DNA of 64,000 nt from Thiomicrorhabdus marina. GTDB lineage: Bacteria > Pseudomonadota > Gammaproteobacteria > Thiomicrospirales > Thiomicrospiraceae. A program made the position numbers and the translations under genes. The notes beneath the pieces are model-generated. The model was given only the letters and a program-made list of their open reading frames with translations, was not told the DNA's origin and did no database searches. The stretch is taken from the NCBI RefSeq assembly GCF_017571465.1, contig NZ_JAGETV010000005.1, forward strand, positions 1 to 64,000, in the 5' to 3' direction. Positions 35,199 through 43,827 of the stretch are shown piece by piece (the first letter of the stretch is position 1; the number at the start of each line of letters is the position of its first letter).

Positions 35199-37373
35199 AT
35201 GCAAGATTTAATCAAACACCATAATGCTGCGTCTACAGATATTGAGGTTGAAGTCATTGCGCCGGAAAATCCGAGCCGTCGTGATTTATTAAAGGCCGGT
35301 CTATTTGGAATAGGTGGTTTAGTGCTTGGCTTCAGCCTGCCGTCGGCGCAAAAAGCTTACGCGGCCACAGCAACGTCACCACCAAAAAAGTATCCGGTTA
35401 AAGGCTGGTTACAACTCACAGAAAATGGCGAGCTAGCGATGGTGATTCCGGTCTCGGAAATGGGGCAAGGTTCACAAACTGCCGTGGCGATGATTCTGGC
35501 AGATGAACTGGGTGCCGATTACCAGAAAATTCAGATTAGAATGCCGACCAATAATTCGCTCTACAACAACCCGATTTACGGTATGCAGATTACCGGCGGT
35601 AGTACTGCAGTACGCGCTTGGTGGCAACCGATGCGTGTGGTCGCGGCAACCTTGCGTGAGATGTTGATCTCCGCTGCCGCCAAGCAATGGCAAGTTTCTA
35701 CTCAACAGTGTTCGCTTGAAAATGGTTTTGTCATGGATTCAAGCATTGCTCGCAAAGTGGCCTTACAGGATTTGATATCCGCCGCGCAAACTATCCAACC
35801 GCCGAAAAATCCGCCGCTTAAAAAAGCGGATCAATATCGTTATATCGGCAAGCCGATGCCGCGCGTCGATACTTTTGCGAAAACCGATGGCTCGGCGATT
35901 TTCGGGATGGATGTGCAGTTGCCAGATATGTTGATTGCCACAGTGGTGCAGTCACCGGTGTTTGGCGGCAAGTTACACCGCTTTGATGAGGCGGCGGCGA
36001 AATCGGTCAACGGTGTGCAAGCGGTGGTTAAAATTCCGAATGGCATTGCTGTTGTCGCGGACTCCTATTGGCAAGCGAAAAAAGGGCTAGAAAAGCTTAA
36101 TCCGACTTTTACTGGTGGCGAGACAGCCGGTTTGGATACGGCAGTCATTGAAAAACGTCTGCAGTCTGGATTACAGAAAAGCGGTGAATCGGTCAAAGCA
36201 GGCAAGGTTGCAACGGATTTTGCACATGAGTACGATGCGATCTACCGCGCACCATACCTTGCGCATGCGACTATGGAACCGATGAATGCGACGGCACAGG
36301 TTACCGACGCTAAATGCGAAGTGTGGGCGCCGACCCAAAACCAAACCATGAGCGCTCAAGTGGCGGCGGATATCAGCTTGATGCAACCAAGTCAGGTGAT
36401 CATTCATACGACTTATTTAGGCGGCGGTTTTGGACGCCGAGCTTATGTCGATTTTGTCGCCCAAGCGGTGACTCTGTCGATGGAGATGGGACGTCCGGTG
36501 AAAGTTATTTGGTCGCGCGAAGAAGATATGCAGCACGACTTCTATCGTCCAGCGGCAGTCTGCGGCTTCAAGGTACAAACCGATGCGCAAGGCATGCCGC
36601 TTTCTTGGCAATCGAAAGTGGTATCTGATTCGACCATGGCGGAGTTTACCAATGGTTCGGATACGATGATTGATAATGCCATGTCGGACGGTATCGCCGA
36701 TCAGGAATATGGCTTAGAGAATGTTTCACTGTCGGTGGTGCGTGAAGACATGAAAATTCCGGTCGGTTTCTGGCGTTCGGTCGGTCACTCTTACAGCGGT
36801 TTCTTTATGGAAGGCATGCTTAACGAACTGGCGCTGAAAGCCAAGCGCGATCCGTTTGAATACCGTTATGCTTTGTTGAAAAAAGAGTCGAGAACCACTG
36901 GTGTACTGAATCAATTGGAAAAACTGTCCGGATGGAAAAATTCAAATGGTGCGGTCGGTAAAGGCGTGGCTGTGGTGCAAAGTTTTGGTAGCTTTGCCGG
37001 ACAGGTTATCGAAGCGCGTTTACAGAACAATAAGATTGTTATCGATAAGGTGTACTGTGTGATTGACTGCGGCATTGTGGTTAATCCGGAAATCGTTAAA
37101 AGACAGATGAGTTCGGGGATTATTTTTGCATTAACGGCGGCCTTGAAAGGTAAGGTGCATTTTGCCGATGGGCGGGTGACCGAAAGCAATTTCGATAACT
37201 ACCCAATGTTAACCATGCAAGAAACCCCGGAAATTATTGTTGAAATCGTTAACAGCAATGAGGCTCCGGGTGGTTATGGCGAGCCCGGCGTACCGCCGCT
37301 CGCTCCGGCATTGGCTGCAGCCGTGGGGCAACTGACCGGAAAAATTTATCGAGAATTACCCATTAAAATTTAA
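35199..37373 (+). CDS. Molybdopterin-binding subunit, isoquinoline 1-oxidoreductase beta-like, Tat-exported
   Basis: 724 residues. A twin-arginine signal (SRRDLLKAGLFGIGGLVLGF, Arg27-Arg28) directs export of the folded enzyme. Molybdopterin-hydroxylase motifs are EMGQGSQTAVAMILADEL, GGSTAVRAW and LGGGFGRRAYVDFV. The conserved glutamate lies in YGEPGVPPLAPALAAA near the C-terminus. Family members hydroxylate N-heterocycles or oxidise aldehydes, passing electrons to a cytochrome chain. No XdhC-type maturation factor or cytochrome is adjacent. It is paired with the iron-sulphur gene 3 bases upstream. Confidence 0.92.
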   Translation: MQDLIKHHNAASTDIEVEVIAPENPSRRDLLKAGLFGIGGLVLGFSLPSAQKAYAATATSPPKKYPVKGWLQLTENGELAMVIPVSEMGQGSQTAVAMILADELGADYQKIQIRMPTNNSLYNNPIYGMQITGGSTAVRAWWQPMRVVAATLREMLISAAAKQWQVSTQQCSLENGFVMDSSIARKVALQDLISAAQTIQPPKNPPLKKADQYRYIGKPMPRVDTFAKTDGSAIFGMDVQLPDMLIATVVQSPVFGGKLHRFDEAAAKSVNGVQAVVKIPNGIAVVADSYWQAKKGLEKLNPTFTGGETAGLDTAVIEKRLQSGLQKSGESVKAGKVATDFAHEYDAIYRAPYLAHATMEPMNATAQVTDAKCEVWAPTQNQTMSAQVAADISLMQPSQVIIHTTYLGGGFGRRAYVDFVAQAVTLSMEMGRPVKVIWSREEDMQHDFYRPAAVCGFKVQTDAQGMPLSWQSKVVSDSTMAEFTNGSDTMIDNAMSDGIADQEYGLENVSLSVVREDMKIPVGFWRSVGHSYSGFFMEGMLNELALKAKRDPFEYRYALLKKESRTTGVLNQLEKLSGWKNSNGAVGKGVAVVQSFGSFAGQVIEARLQNNKIVIDKVYCVIDCGIVVNPEIVKRQMSSGIIFALTAALKGKVHFADGRVTESNFDNYPMLTMQETPEIIVEIVNSNEAPGGYGEPGVPPLAPALAAAVGQLTGKIYRELPIKI

Positions 37374-37384
37374 CAGACTCTAGT

Positions 37385-38467
37385 ATGAAAAATGTTTATT
37401 TCAAGTTCGTGTCATTACTCTTGGCACCATTAATCTTGATCGGTTGTGCCAGTCGCGAGGTGAATCCGCGTTATAGCGCGGATTTTTATCAAGACGGCAC
37501 TTTTGTTAGTGCCATGGATAATCAGAATATCGGTTTTAGCGAGACGGTCAAAATAATCTGGCAGTTATTTGTGCAGGAAACAGACGGTTTGGAGCCGACG
37601 GCGGGACAAATTCCTGTTAATCAATTAACTCAAGCCGATTTGCTGAATATGCCGAATAATTCGGTGGTGCGTTTTGCTCACTCGACTTTGTTGTTTCGTC
37701 TGGACGGGCGTTTTATTTTGACCGATCCGGTGTTTTCCGAAAGAGCCTCGCCGGTGCAATTTTTTGGGCCGAAGCGTTTTCATCCTTTGCCGATTGAGTT
37801 GGAGGAAATGCCGTTTATCGACATCGTCATTTTATCGCATAACCATTACGACCATTTGGATGAAGCGACCTTAAAAGTAATGCAAAGCCGAATTGGTCAT
37901 GTCTATACTAGCATCGGTCTTAAATCGCATTTGCAAGAGCTCGGTTTTAGCGACTCGCAGGTCACAGAGTTGGACTGGTGGGAGAGTATTAATGATAAGA
38001 GTTTGCAGATTTCCGCAACGCCAGCTCAGCATTTTTCTGGTCGAGGCATGTTTGATCGCAATAAAACTTTGTGGTCTTCTTGGGTGATTAAGAGCACACA
38101 GGCAAATCTGTATTTCGGAGCGGATAGTGGTTATTTCGATGGCTTTAAAGAGATTGGTAAACGTTTTGGACCTTTTGATATGACCTTCTTGGAAGATGGC
38201 GCTTATAATCAACGTTGGAGCAAAATCCATATGATGCCCGAAGAAGTCGTACAGGCACATTTGGATTTAGCCGGCAAATGGCTTTTCCCTGTGCATAACG
38301 GCAGCTTTAAACTGTCGACTCATCCTTGGCAAGAGCCGTTTGAACGTGTTGAACAAGCCGCAAAAGAACAAAATGTACAAATTGTGTTCCCCAAAATGGG
38401 CGAAATTATTTCCGTGTTGCAGCCGTTGACGGAAACCGAACGATGGTGGCAAACTTCAGAAAATTAA
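37385..38467 (+). CDS. Metallo-beta-lactamase-fold lipoprotein (NAPE-PLD/UlaG-like)
   Basis: 360 residues starting 11 bases after the molybdenum enzyme gene. A signal peptide with lipobox LIGC indicates a lipoprotein. The MBL fold is clear: NSVVRFAHSTLLFRLDGRFILTDPVFSERASP, then the metal motif SHNHYDHLD, then GADSGYFDGF and HNGSFKLSTHPWQEP. The arrangement matches N-acyl-phosphatidylethanolamine phospholipase D-like hydrolases that cut phosphodiesters. Whether it acts on lipids or on products of the neighbouring oxidoreductase is unknown. Confidence 0.87.
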   Translation: MKNVYFKFVSLLLAPLILIGCASREVNPRYSADFYQDGTFVSAMDNQNIGFSETVKIIWQLFVQETDGLEPTAGQIPVNQLTQADLLNMPNNSVVRFAHSTLLFRLDGRFILTDPVFSERASPVQFFGPKRFHPLPIELEEMPFIDIVILSHNHYDHLDEATLKVMQSRIGHVYTSIGLKSHLQELGFSDSQVTELDWWESINDKSLQISATPAQHFSGRGMFDRNKTLWSSWVIKSTQANLYFGADSGYFDGFKEIGKRFGPFDMTFLEDGAYNQRWSKIHMMPEEVVQAHLDLAGKWLFPVHNGSFKLSTHPWQEPFERVEQAAKEQNVQIVFPKMGEIISVLQPLTETERWWQTSEN

Positions 38468-39324
38468 CGTTTGCCGTCGCCGCCGGCTTTAATCAGTAAT
38501 TTATCCAGTATTCGAGTTGGCAGTAAGCGTTTGAGCACGGCGAAGACTTTGGTCGGCATGGTAACGCGATAACGAATTTTGGCTTGTTTAGATTGTAGGG
38601 CGTGTAATAAATTTTTATAGACCGCTTCCGGTCCAAGAGTAAAGGGTGCTGAAGGGCCGACGGTTTCTAAGCGGTCAATCATCGCTTGATACTGGGCATG
38701 ATGTGCTGAAGTAGCAGGTGTAATCCAGCGCTTAAACTGCTCGAAAGCATTCTTGCGAAAACTGGAAAGAATCGGCCCTGGTTCAATCAGGCTGATTTGA
38801 ATATTGTCTTTGGCAACTTCAATTCGTAAAGTATCAGCAAACCCTTCAATTGCAAATTTTGAGGCGTTATAAGCGCCGCGGTATTGCATGGCAGCGAAGC
38901 CGAGGATCGAACTGTTGTAGACGATTTTGCCGTGGCCTTGTTGGCGCATAATCGGCACAATTCGATTGGTTAATTCCTGATTACCGAAGACATTGGTCTC
39001 AAATTGGTGCCGCATGGCTTCGCGGCTTAAGTCTTCGACCGCGCCCGGTAAGCCAAAAGCGCCGTTATTAAATAGAGCGTCAATTCGTCCGCCGCTTAAG
39101 GATAAAGCATGCTCCAGTCCTTTTTTAATCGAATCACTGTCTGCTAAGTCAATTTGAACTGCTCGAAAACCTTCTTGTTGCAGGCGTTGCACATCTTCCA
39201 GTTTGCGTGCCGAGGCGATAACCTGATAGCCGGCAGAGTGAAGCTGTTGCATGCAGTAATAACCAATCCCCGAAGAACAGCCGGTGATTAGAACAGTACT
39301 TGGCGGCAGAAGTTTTGTCGGCAT
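38464..39324 (-). CDS. Short-chain dehydrogenase/reductase
   Basis: 286 residues. The classical SDR pattern is present: nucleotide loop TGCSSGIGYYC, NNGAFG, the active-site serine in NSSILGF and YNASKFAIEGF with catalytic Tyr and Lys. The C-terminal 60 residues are basic (MPTKVFAVLKRLLPTR). The stop codon overlaps the stop of the convergent MBL gene by four bases. The substrate cannot be told; such SDRs often reduce ketones or alcohol groups of lipids. It could belong functionally to the oxidoreductase region but is on the opposite strand. Confidence 0.9.
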   Translation of the reverse strand: MPTKLLPPSTVLITGCSSGIGYYCMQQLHSAGYQVIASARKLEDVQRLQQEGFRAVQIDLADSDSIKKGLEHALSLSGGRIDALFNNGAFGLPGAVEDLSREAMRHQFETNVFGNQELTNRIVPIMRQQGHGKIVYNSSILGFAAMQYRGAYNASKFAIEGFADTLRIEVAKDNIQISLIEPGPILSSFRKNAFEQFKRWITPATSAHHAQYQAMIDRLETVGPSAPFTLGPEAVYKNLLHALQSKQAKIRYRVTMPTKVFAVLKRLLPTRILDKLLIKAGGDGKR

Positions 39325-39460
39325 AAGAAGACCCTTAGTGCTATATGCTTAATCTGTTTTCAATGCGGCTGATTTTACACAAGTTTATAGCCTTATATAT
39401 GAAACTTGTGATGAAGTTTTATCGGTGTTTTTTGAGTATAAAGAATTTTTAGTTGAAATG

Positions 39461-39508
39461 AAAAAACCGCTTCTGGAAAGAATCCGGCAAGCGGTTTTTT
39501 AGCAGTTA
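39461..39508. terminator. Terminator downstream of thioredoxin
   Basis: A 12-bp stem AAAAAACCGCTT / AAGCGGTTTTTT with a 16-nt loop. On the minus strand it follows the stop of the thioredoxin gene; on the plus strand it precedes nothing relevant. Confidence 0.85.
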
Positions 39509-39529
39509 AATTAGCGAGTGAGATGCTAA

Positions 39530-39904
39530 TTATTGCTGTTGTTCCTGCTGAGCAGCGGCAACGTCTTTGTGAACTTGTTCCATATCTAAGTCACGTAGTT
39601 GTTTAATGCCTTCTTCCAGAGCGTTTCCTGGAATCGCGCCAGGATTAGAGAAGACCACTACCTTTTCACGCATAAACACCAAAGTTGGAATTGAACGAAC
39701 TTGGAACATCGCCGCTAGTTGCTCTTCCTCTTCAACGTTTACTTTGCAGAATTTGATGTCTGGGTGTTTTTCAGAAATCTCAGTGAAAGTCGGAGCGAAC
39801 TGCTTACAAGGACCACACCATTCAGCCCAGAAGTCAAAAATCACAATTTCATTGTCGTTGATCATGTCGTCAAATTGATCGGTTTTTAGGTCGATAACGG
39901 CCAT
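39530..39904 (-). CDS. Thioredoxin
   Basis: 124 residues. The redox motif WCGPC lies at about 29-33 in FDFWAEWCGPCKQF and the cis-proline in RSIPTLVFM. No signal peptide, so cytoplasmic. A charged Gln/Ala-rich tail (VHKDVAAAQQEQQQ) extends beyond the usual domain. It stands downstream of fumC on the same strand, 84 bases apart, and ends at a strong terminator. It may be the general TrxA or an additional copy; the tail suggests the latter. Confidence 0.94.
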   Translation of the reverse strand: MAVIDLKTDQFDDMINDNEIVIFDFWAEWCGPCKQFAPTFTEISEKHPDIKFCKVNVEEEEQLAAMFQVRSIPTLVFMREKVVVFSNPGAIPGNALEEGIKQLRDLDMEQVHKDVAAAQQEQQQ

Positions 39905-39988
39905 AATGGTTCCTTTCTAACTTTTGTAAAAACTCAGGCGCCATTGTAACAACTGAAAAAACGCCTGTGAGTATAAATTCCGCTGAAT

Positions 39989-41380
39989 TTAGTCGACTTT
40001 AGGGTTGCCGCCTTCAGTTAGTAATGCCGGGTTTAGGTACTGTTTCAGCGTCGCTTCATCCATGTCGGTCATTTCCAAAGCCACTTCTAAAACCGGACGA
40101 CCGGATGCGTAAGCTTCTTTCGCAATTGCGGCGCCTTTTTCATAGCCAACGACTGTGTTCAAGGCGGTCACTAGAATCGGGTTAACTTCCAATGCATTAA
40201 GAATATTTTTCTCGTTAACGGTAAAGCCTTTAATAGCTAAATCCGCTAGCTGAGTTGACGCATTAGCGGCGATTTCCAAACTTTGTAGAAGGTTCAAGGC
40301 GATCATCGGTAACATTACGTTTAACTGGAAGTTGCCCGCTTGTGCACCGACAGTAATAGCGGTGTGATTCCCCATAATTTGGGCGGCAACCATACAAACT
40401 GATTCAGGAATAACCGGATTTACTTTACCTGGCATAATTGAGCTACCTGGTTGCAAAGCAGGAAGTTGAATTTCACCAAGACCGGCTAGCGGGCCTGAAT
40501 TCATCCAACGTAGGTCGTTAGCGATTTTCATTAGGCTCGCTGCCAATACATTTAGCTGGCCGCTTAATTCTAAAGCAGTATCTTGCGAGCTTAGACCGAT
40601 AAATAGGTTGCCCATCGGTTCAAAATGCATCGCCGTAATAGTGGCAAGGTTGGCGCAGGTCAAAGGTCCAAATTGCGGATCGGCATTAATACCTGTGCCT
40701 ACTGCGGTGCCGCCAATTGGCAGTTTCTGAATGCGTTTCTGGGTGTCTTGCAGACGAGCAATATTATCTTCCAGTTGAGCACGCCATGCACGGAGCTCTT
40801 GGCTCATACGCACCGGCATTGCATCCATTAAGTGAGTGCGGCCGGTTTTGACGACGTCTTTCAGTTCTTCTTCACGGTCTTTAATAATATCGCAAAGGTG
40901 GCGTAACGCTGGCAGTAGTTGTTCTTCCAAAGCGATGGACGCGGCAACGTGAATAGCCGTTGGAATAACGTCGTTCGAGCTTTGGCTCATGTTCAGATCG
41001 TCATTTGGGTGAACTGCCGTGCCGGTTAGCTTCTCTGCAAGCGTTGCTAAAACTTCGTTAGCATTCATATTGGTGCTGGTACCGGAACCGGTCTGGAACA
41101 CATCAATCGGGAATTGTTCAAGGTATTCGCCGTGAATTACCGCTTTGGCTGCGGTCTGGATAGCTTCGGCTTTGTCATCCGACATTAACCCAAGTTCCTT
41201 ATTGGCTTCTGAGCAGGCAAATTTCACATAACTCACTGCCTTAATAAAACTGTCTGGTAGTGGTGTACCGGAAATCGGAAAGTTATTAATCGCGCGTTGG
41301 GTTTGAGCTCCGTATAGTGCATCAACCGGAACTTGCAAAGTTCCCATGCTGTCTTGAACTTGGCGAGTTGTATTACTCAT
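39989..41380 (-). CDS. fumC: Fumarate hydratase class II
   Basis: 463 residues from ATG 41380; an upstream in-frame start adds five residues without a better ribosome-binding site. FumC interconverts fumarate and malate in the TCA cycle and is the oxygen-stable, iron-free type. The fumarase/aspartase signature GSSIMPGKVNP is present, as are GSGTSTNMNANEV, THLMDAMPVR and the active-site TGTGINA loop. The thioredoxin gene follows it. Confidence 0.98.
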   Translation of the reverse strand: MSNTTRQVQDSMGTLQVPVDALYGAQTQRAINNFPISGTPLPDSFIKAVSYVKFACSEANKELGLMSDDKAEAIQTAAKAVIHGEYLEQFPIDVFQTGSGTSTNMNANEVLATLAEKLTGTAVHPNDDLNMSQSSNDVIPTAIHVAASIALEEQLLPALRHLCDIIKDREEELKDVVKTGRTHLMDAMPVRMSQELRAWRAQLEDNIARLQDTQKRIQKLPIGGTAVGTGINADPQFGPLTCANLATITAMHFEPMGNLFIGLSSQDTALELSGQLNVLAASLMKIANDLRWMNSGPLAGLGEIQLPALQPGSSIMPGKVNPVIPESVCMVAAQIMGNHTAITVGAQAGNFQLNVMLPMIALNLLQSLEIAANASTQLADLAIKGFTVNEKNILNALEVNPILVTALNTVVGYEKGAAIAKEAYASGRPVLEVALEMTDMDEATLKQYLNPALLTEGGNPKVD

Positions 41381-41822
41381 TGTTATCTCTCTCAATTCTG
41401 GAACATAAAATTGTTGGCTATTTTACGCAGGTGCGCCCAAAAAAACGAGTGGCACATCCCTTTATTAGTTTTATGTATAGATATTAATTAAAGTTATCGA
41501 TAAATCACTGAATCCATAATGTTTATGGTGTTATAATTACGAAACCTTAGAGCAATTTAGCTGAGTAAAGGTTTTTCTTGAATTTGTCCCGATTAACGCC
41601 ATTTCTTTTTGGTACCTCCTTGGTGTATTCAATTGATTACCTTGAATATTCTCGGCTTAGCTGAAAACTTGAACAAAATCAGCTTTTAAAGCAAAACTTT
41701 GATCAAAATTGAACAATACTTGTTAATTTGGTTAAACTTAACCAAAATTCAGTAATAAATAAATATAAATGCGTAGCTTTGTCTTGAATAGGACATCACT
41801 GCAAAATTAAAGAGAATTTTTC
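41381..41822 (+). promoter_or_regulatory. Region between fumC and the NarL-type regulator
   Basis: 442 bases without a gene. On the plus strand a CCATAA-TGT-TTATGG inverted repeat (41514-41528) lies directly before a TATAAT (41532-41537), and a longer palindrome is at 41728-41745. These could control fumC, the regulator gene or both. No RNA gene is seen. Confidence 0.45.
41728..41745. promoter_or_regulatory. 18-bp palindromic operator candidate
   Basis: TTGGTTAA-AC-TTAACCAA, a perfect 8-bp inverted repeat with a 2-bp spacer, nearly extended by flanking AAT/ATT. It sits about 80 bases upstream of the orphan response regulator and resembles a dimeric regulator binding site. Confidence 0.5.
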
Positions 41823-42470
41823 ATGTCAGAAAAAATCACGATTGTATTAGCAGAAGATCACTCATTGGTTAGAGCGGGTTTTAAATCCATTCTGGATGCT
41901 CACGAAGATATGGAAGTGGTAGGTGAAGCTGAAGATGGTCTGGAGTGTCTGGAGTTAGTTCGCAGTAAGTCGCCGAATATCTTATTACTTGATCTTTCAA
42001 TGCCAAAATTAAGTGGTATGAATGTTATCAATCATATTAAGAAACGTTATACCGATACTAAAGTCATTGTATTGACGGCTGCGGAAACGCTGAGTGTTTG
42101 GAAAGATGTTTTGGATTTAGGTGTTGGCGGTTTGTCGATGAAATCGGTTTCACCAAAAGAGTTGACTAACGGTATTCGCGAAGTACACAACGGTGGTAGC
42201 TTTATTCATTCGGAAATCCAGCCTTCATTGGAAGCGGCAGACGGTTTGAAGAACCGCCGCTTATCGGTGCGTGAAAAACAGGTGGTTAAGTTGGTTGCTG
42301 AAGGGCATAAGACTAAAGAAATTGCTGAAATGCTGGAAATTTCCGATCGTACTGTTTCTAAACACCGTGAAAACTTAATGTCTAAGTTGGGTATTGATTC
42401 GACTGCCGAACTAACTAAGTACGCCAATGAATCCGGCCTTACTCGTGTCGGTTTGGAAGAGATTGAATAA
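41823..42470 (+). CDS. NarL/FixJ-family response regulator (orphan)
   Basis: 215 residues. The receiver domain has ED at 11-12, phospho-acceptor Asp57 in LLLDLSMP and a conserved lysine in LSMKSVSP. The C-terminal LuxR-type helix-turn-helix is RLSVREKQVVKLVAEGHKTKEIAEMLEISDRTVSKHRENLMSKLGI. No histidine kinase is adjacent; the nearest is the hybrid kinase at 48007-51093. The gene is well expressed by appearance (AGAG ribosome-binding stretch, strong terminator) and has an unusually large upstream control region. Confidence 0.94.
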   Translation: MSEKITIVLAEDHSLVRAGFKSILDAHEDMEVVGEAEDGLECLELVRSKSPNILLLDLSMPKLSGMNVINHIKKRYTDTKVIVLTAAETLSVWKDVLDLGVGGLSMKSVSPKELTNGIREVHNGGSFIHSEIQPSLEAADGLKNRRLSVREKQVVKLVAEGHKTKEIAEMLEISDRTVSKHRENLMSKLGIDSTAELTKYANESGLTRVGLEEIE

Positions 42471-42490
42471 TCAATATTTGATTTCTGCTA

Positions 42491-42536
42491 AAAACGCAAA
42501 AGCCCGAATTTAGATTCGGGCTTTTGCGTTTTTTGG
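42491..42536 (+). terminator. Terminator after the NarL-type regulator
   Basis: A perfect 19-bp stem (42491-42509 with 42514-42532) with a TTAG loop, GC-rich in the middle and T-rich at the end. Confidence 0.95.
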
Positions 42537-42544
42537 TTTGTTTT

Positions 42545-42855
42545 CTTAGGGAAACACAGAATAAGTCCCCATTGACTTCAGCGAGGAGTTTGAGGAGATA
42601 AATTCTAGGCAGCGTTTGAGAAGCATAGCCTTAGCTATGGTTGAGAACGCTAACAACGAAGTGACTCTTCAAAACCTCGCCCAAACGAAGAACTCGACGC
42701 CCGAAGGGGTAAGTCGAGACAGGGGCTTTGTAAAATTTATCTAAGCGGTGTTGTCTGTTTTTTGGCAGGTCTTGACATGACTGCAAACAGACGCCTTGCT
42801 TAGCCTAAATTTTACTTTGCCTGAAGTCATTTGGACTTGTTCTGCGTTTCCTTAG
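42545..42855. mobile_element. MITE-like palindromic element, about 310 bp, non-coding
   Basis: Terminal inverted repeats of about 36 bp (42545-42581 and 42821-42855) agree at 30 of 37 aligned positions, starting CTTAGGGAAAC at the left and CTAAGGAAAC at the right on the other strand. Inside are a second inverted pair (42581-42597 with 42665-42680), a hairpin with GCGTT/AACGC and CATAGC/GCTATG (42612-42650), and a long imperfect hairpin at 42733-42812 bounded by AAATTTA/TAAATTT. No open frame is carried. Its right end contains the stop codon of the DUF5610 gene. The structure is seen; mobility and copy number are inferred. Confidence 0.6.
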
Positions 42856-43571
42856 CTATTGCTTTGTTCGTTATTGTCAGCTGCCGCTTCTACTCCACCT
42901 TCAGTTGATACATTTTCAGCATCAGAAGATTCTGGGTCATTCGTTATTCCGAGATATTCATTTTTAAAGCCTTGTAATCCTTCTTGAACCAAACTGTAAG
43001 TTTGGTCAATGGTGCTTTCTATATCTTCCGATAAAACACTCATATCGCCTAAGAACCCTTTGGCTTGCGAGAAACCGTCACTGATACCTTGACCAATAAC
43101 ATCTAAGAAACGATTGATTAACTCTTCACCTTGCAATTCAGGATGAGCATTTTGAAAACCGCTTAAAAATGCTGTCGTGCCTTGTACTATGCGTTGCGCA
43201 GTGTTTTCCGGGCTCCAGTATTCCATGCCTCCTTGTGACGTCAATGCTTCGTTGCTGACTGGGTCGTCGGCTGATTCATCCAAGCCTAGGTCAATGCGCA
43301 GTTGCTTGTTAATTTCTTCGATTGCGCTTTGAAATGAAATCTGCAAACTTGATTGGGTTGAAACTTCACCATTACCAAAAAGGTTGGCCACGATATTCGC
43401 TTGCTGTTCAAATTTGATTGCTGCCGGATTCGAGGCAACTCTTTGACGCGCTTGTTCTGATGCTTGCTCAGGTAAGGTTAGTGTTTTGTCGATTCCACGG
43501 CCTCGATTTTCTTGAGCGCTGTCTGCACTTTTTTGATAGGCATTGAGAGCCCCAAATGTTTTGATGTCCAT
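42852..43571 (-). CDS. DUF5610 domain-containing protein
   Basis: 239 residues, acidic and helical. It has the DUF5610 pattern in the middle: LQISFQSAIEEINKQLRIDLGLDES, then GGMEYWSPENTAQRIVQGTTAFLSGFQNAHPELQGEELINRFLDVIGQGISDGFSQAKGFLG in short blocks. No signal peptide, membrane segment or enzyme motif. The family occurs in marine gammaproteobacteria with no established role. The final codons lie inside the end of the MITE-like element. An AAGTTGT-ACAACTT inverted repeat (43584-43602) lies just upstream of the start and could sequester the leader. Confidence 0.8.
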   Translation of the reverse strand: MDIKTFGALNAYQKSADSAQENRGRGIDKTLTLPEQASEQARQRVASNPAAIKFEQQANIVANLFGNGEVSTQSSLQISFQSAIEEINKQLRIDLGLDESADDPVSNEALTSQGGMEYWSPENTAQRIVQGTTAFLSGFQNAHPELQGEELINRFLDVIGQGISDGFSQAKGFLGDMSVLSEDIESTIDQTYSLVQEGLQGFKNEYLGITNDPESSDAENVSTEGGVEAAADNNEQSNS

Positions 43572-43583
43572 ATTGTGCTCCTC

Positions 43584-43602
43584 AAGTTGTTTTATACAAC
43601 TT
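43584..43602 (-). promoter_or_regulatory. Inverted repeat in the DUF5610 leader
   Basis: AAGTTGT (43584-43590) and ACAACTT (43596-43602) form a perfect 7-bp repeat with a 5-base spacer, 13 bases before the start codon. It could be a regulator site or an RNA hairpin near the ribosome-binding site. Confidence 0.4.
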
Positions 43603-43827
43603 TAGTGTACTGGGTTTTGATGGTGACTGCTTGAGCAGGAATAATTCGCTTTGCTAGATATTGTTGTTAACGGCAATTAATTGAAATACTTAAGAAAAAG
43701 AGTGAGTTTTTTAGAAAAAAGTTTTCGACCAATCTGTTGATTGGACAGCAAGATTGGCTAAAAACTGGTATCATTCGCGCAAAATTTTGAATGCGTCATA
43801 ACGTATTAAGTTAAGGAATTGAATAAG

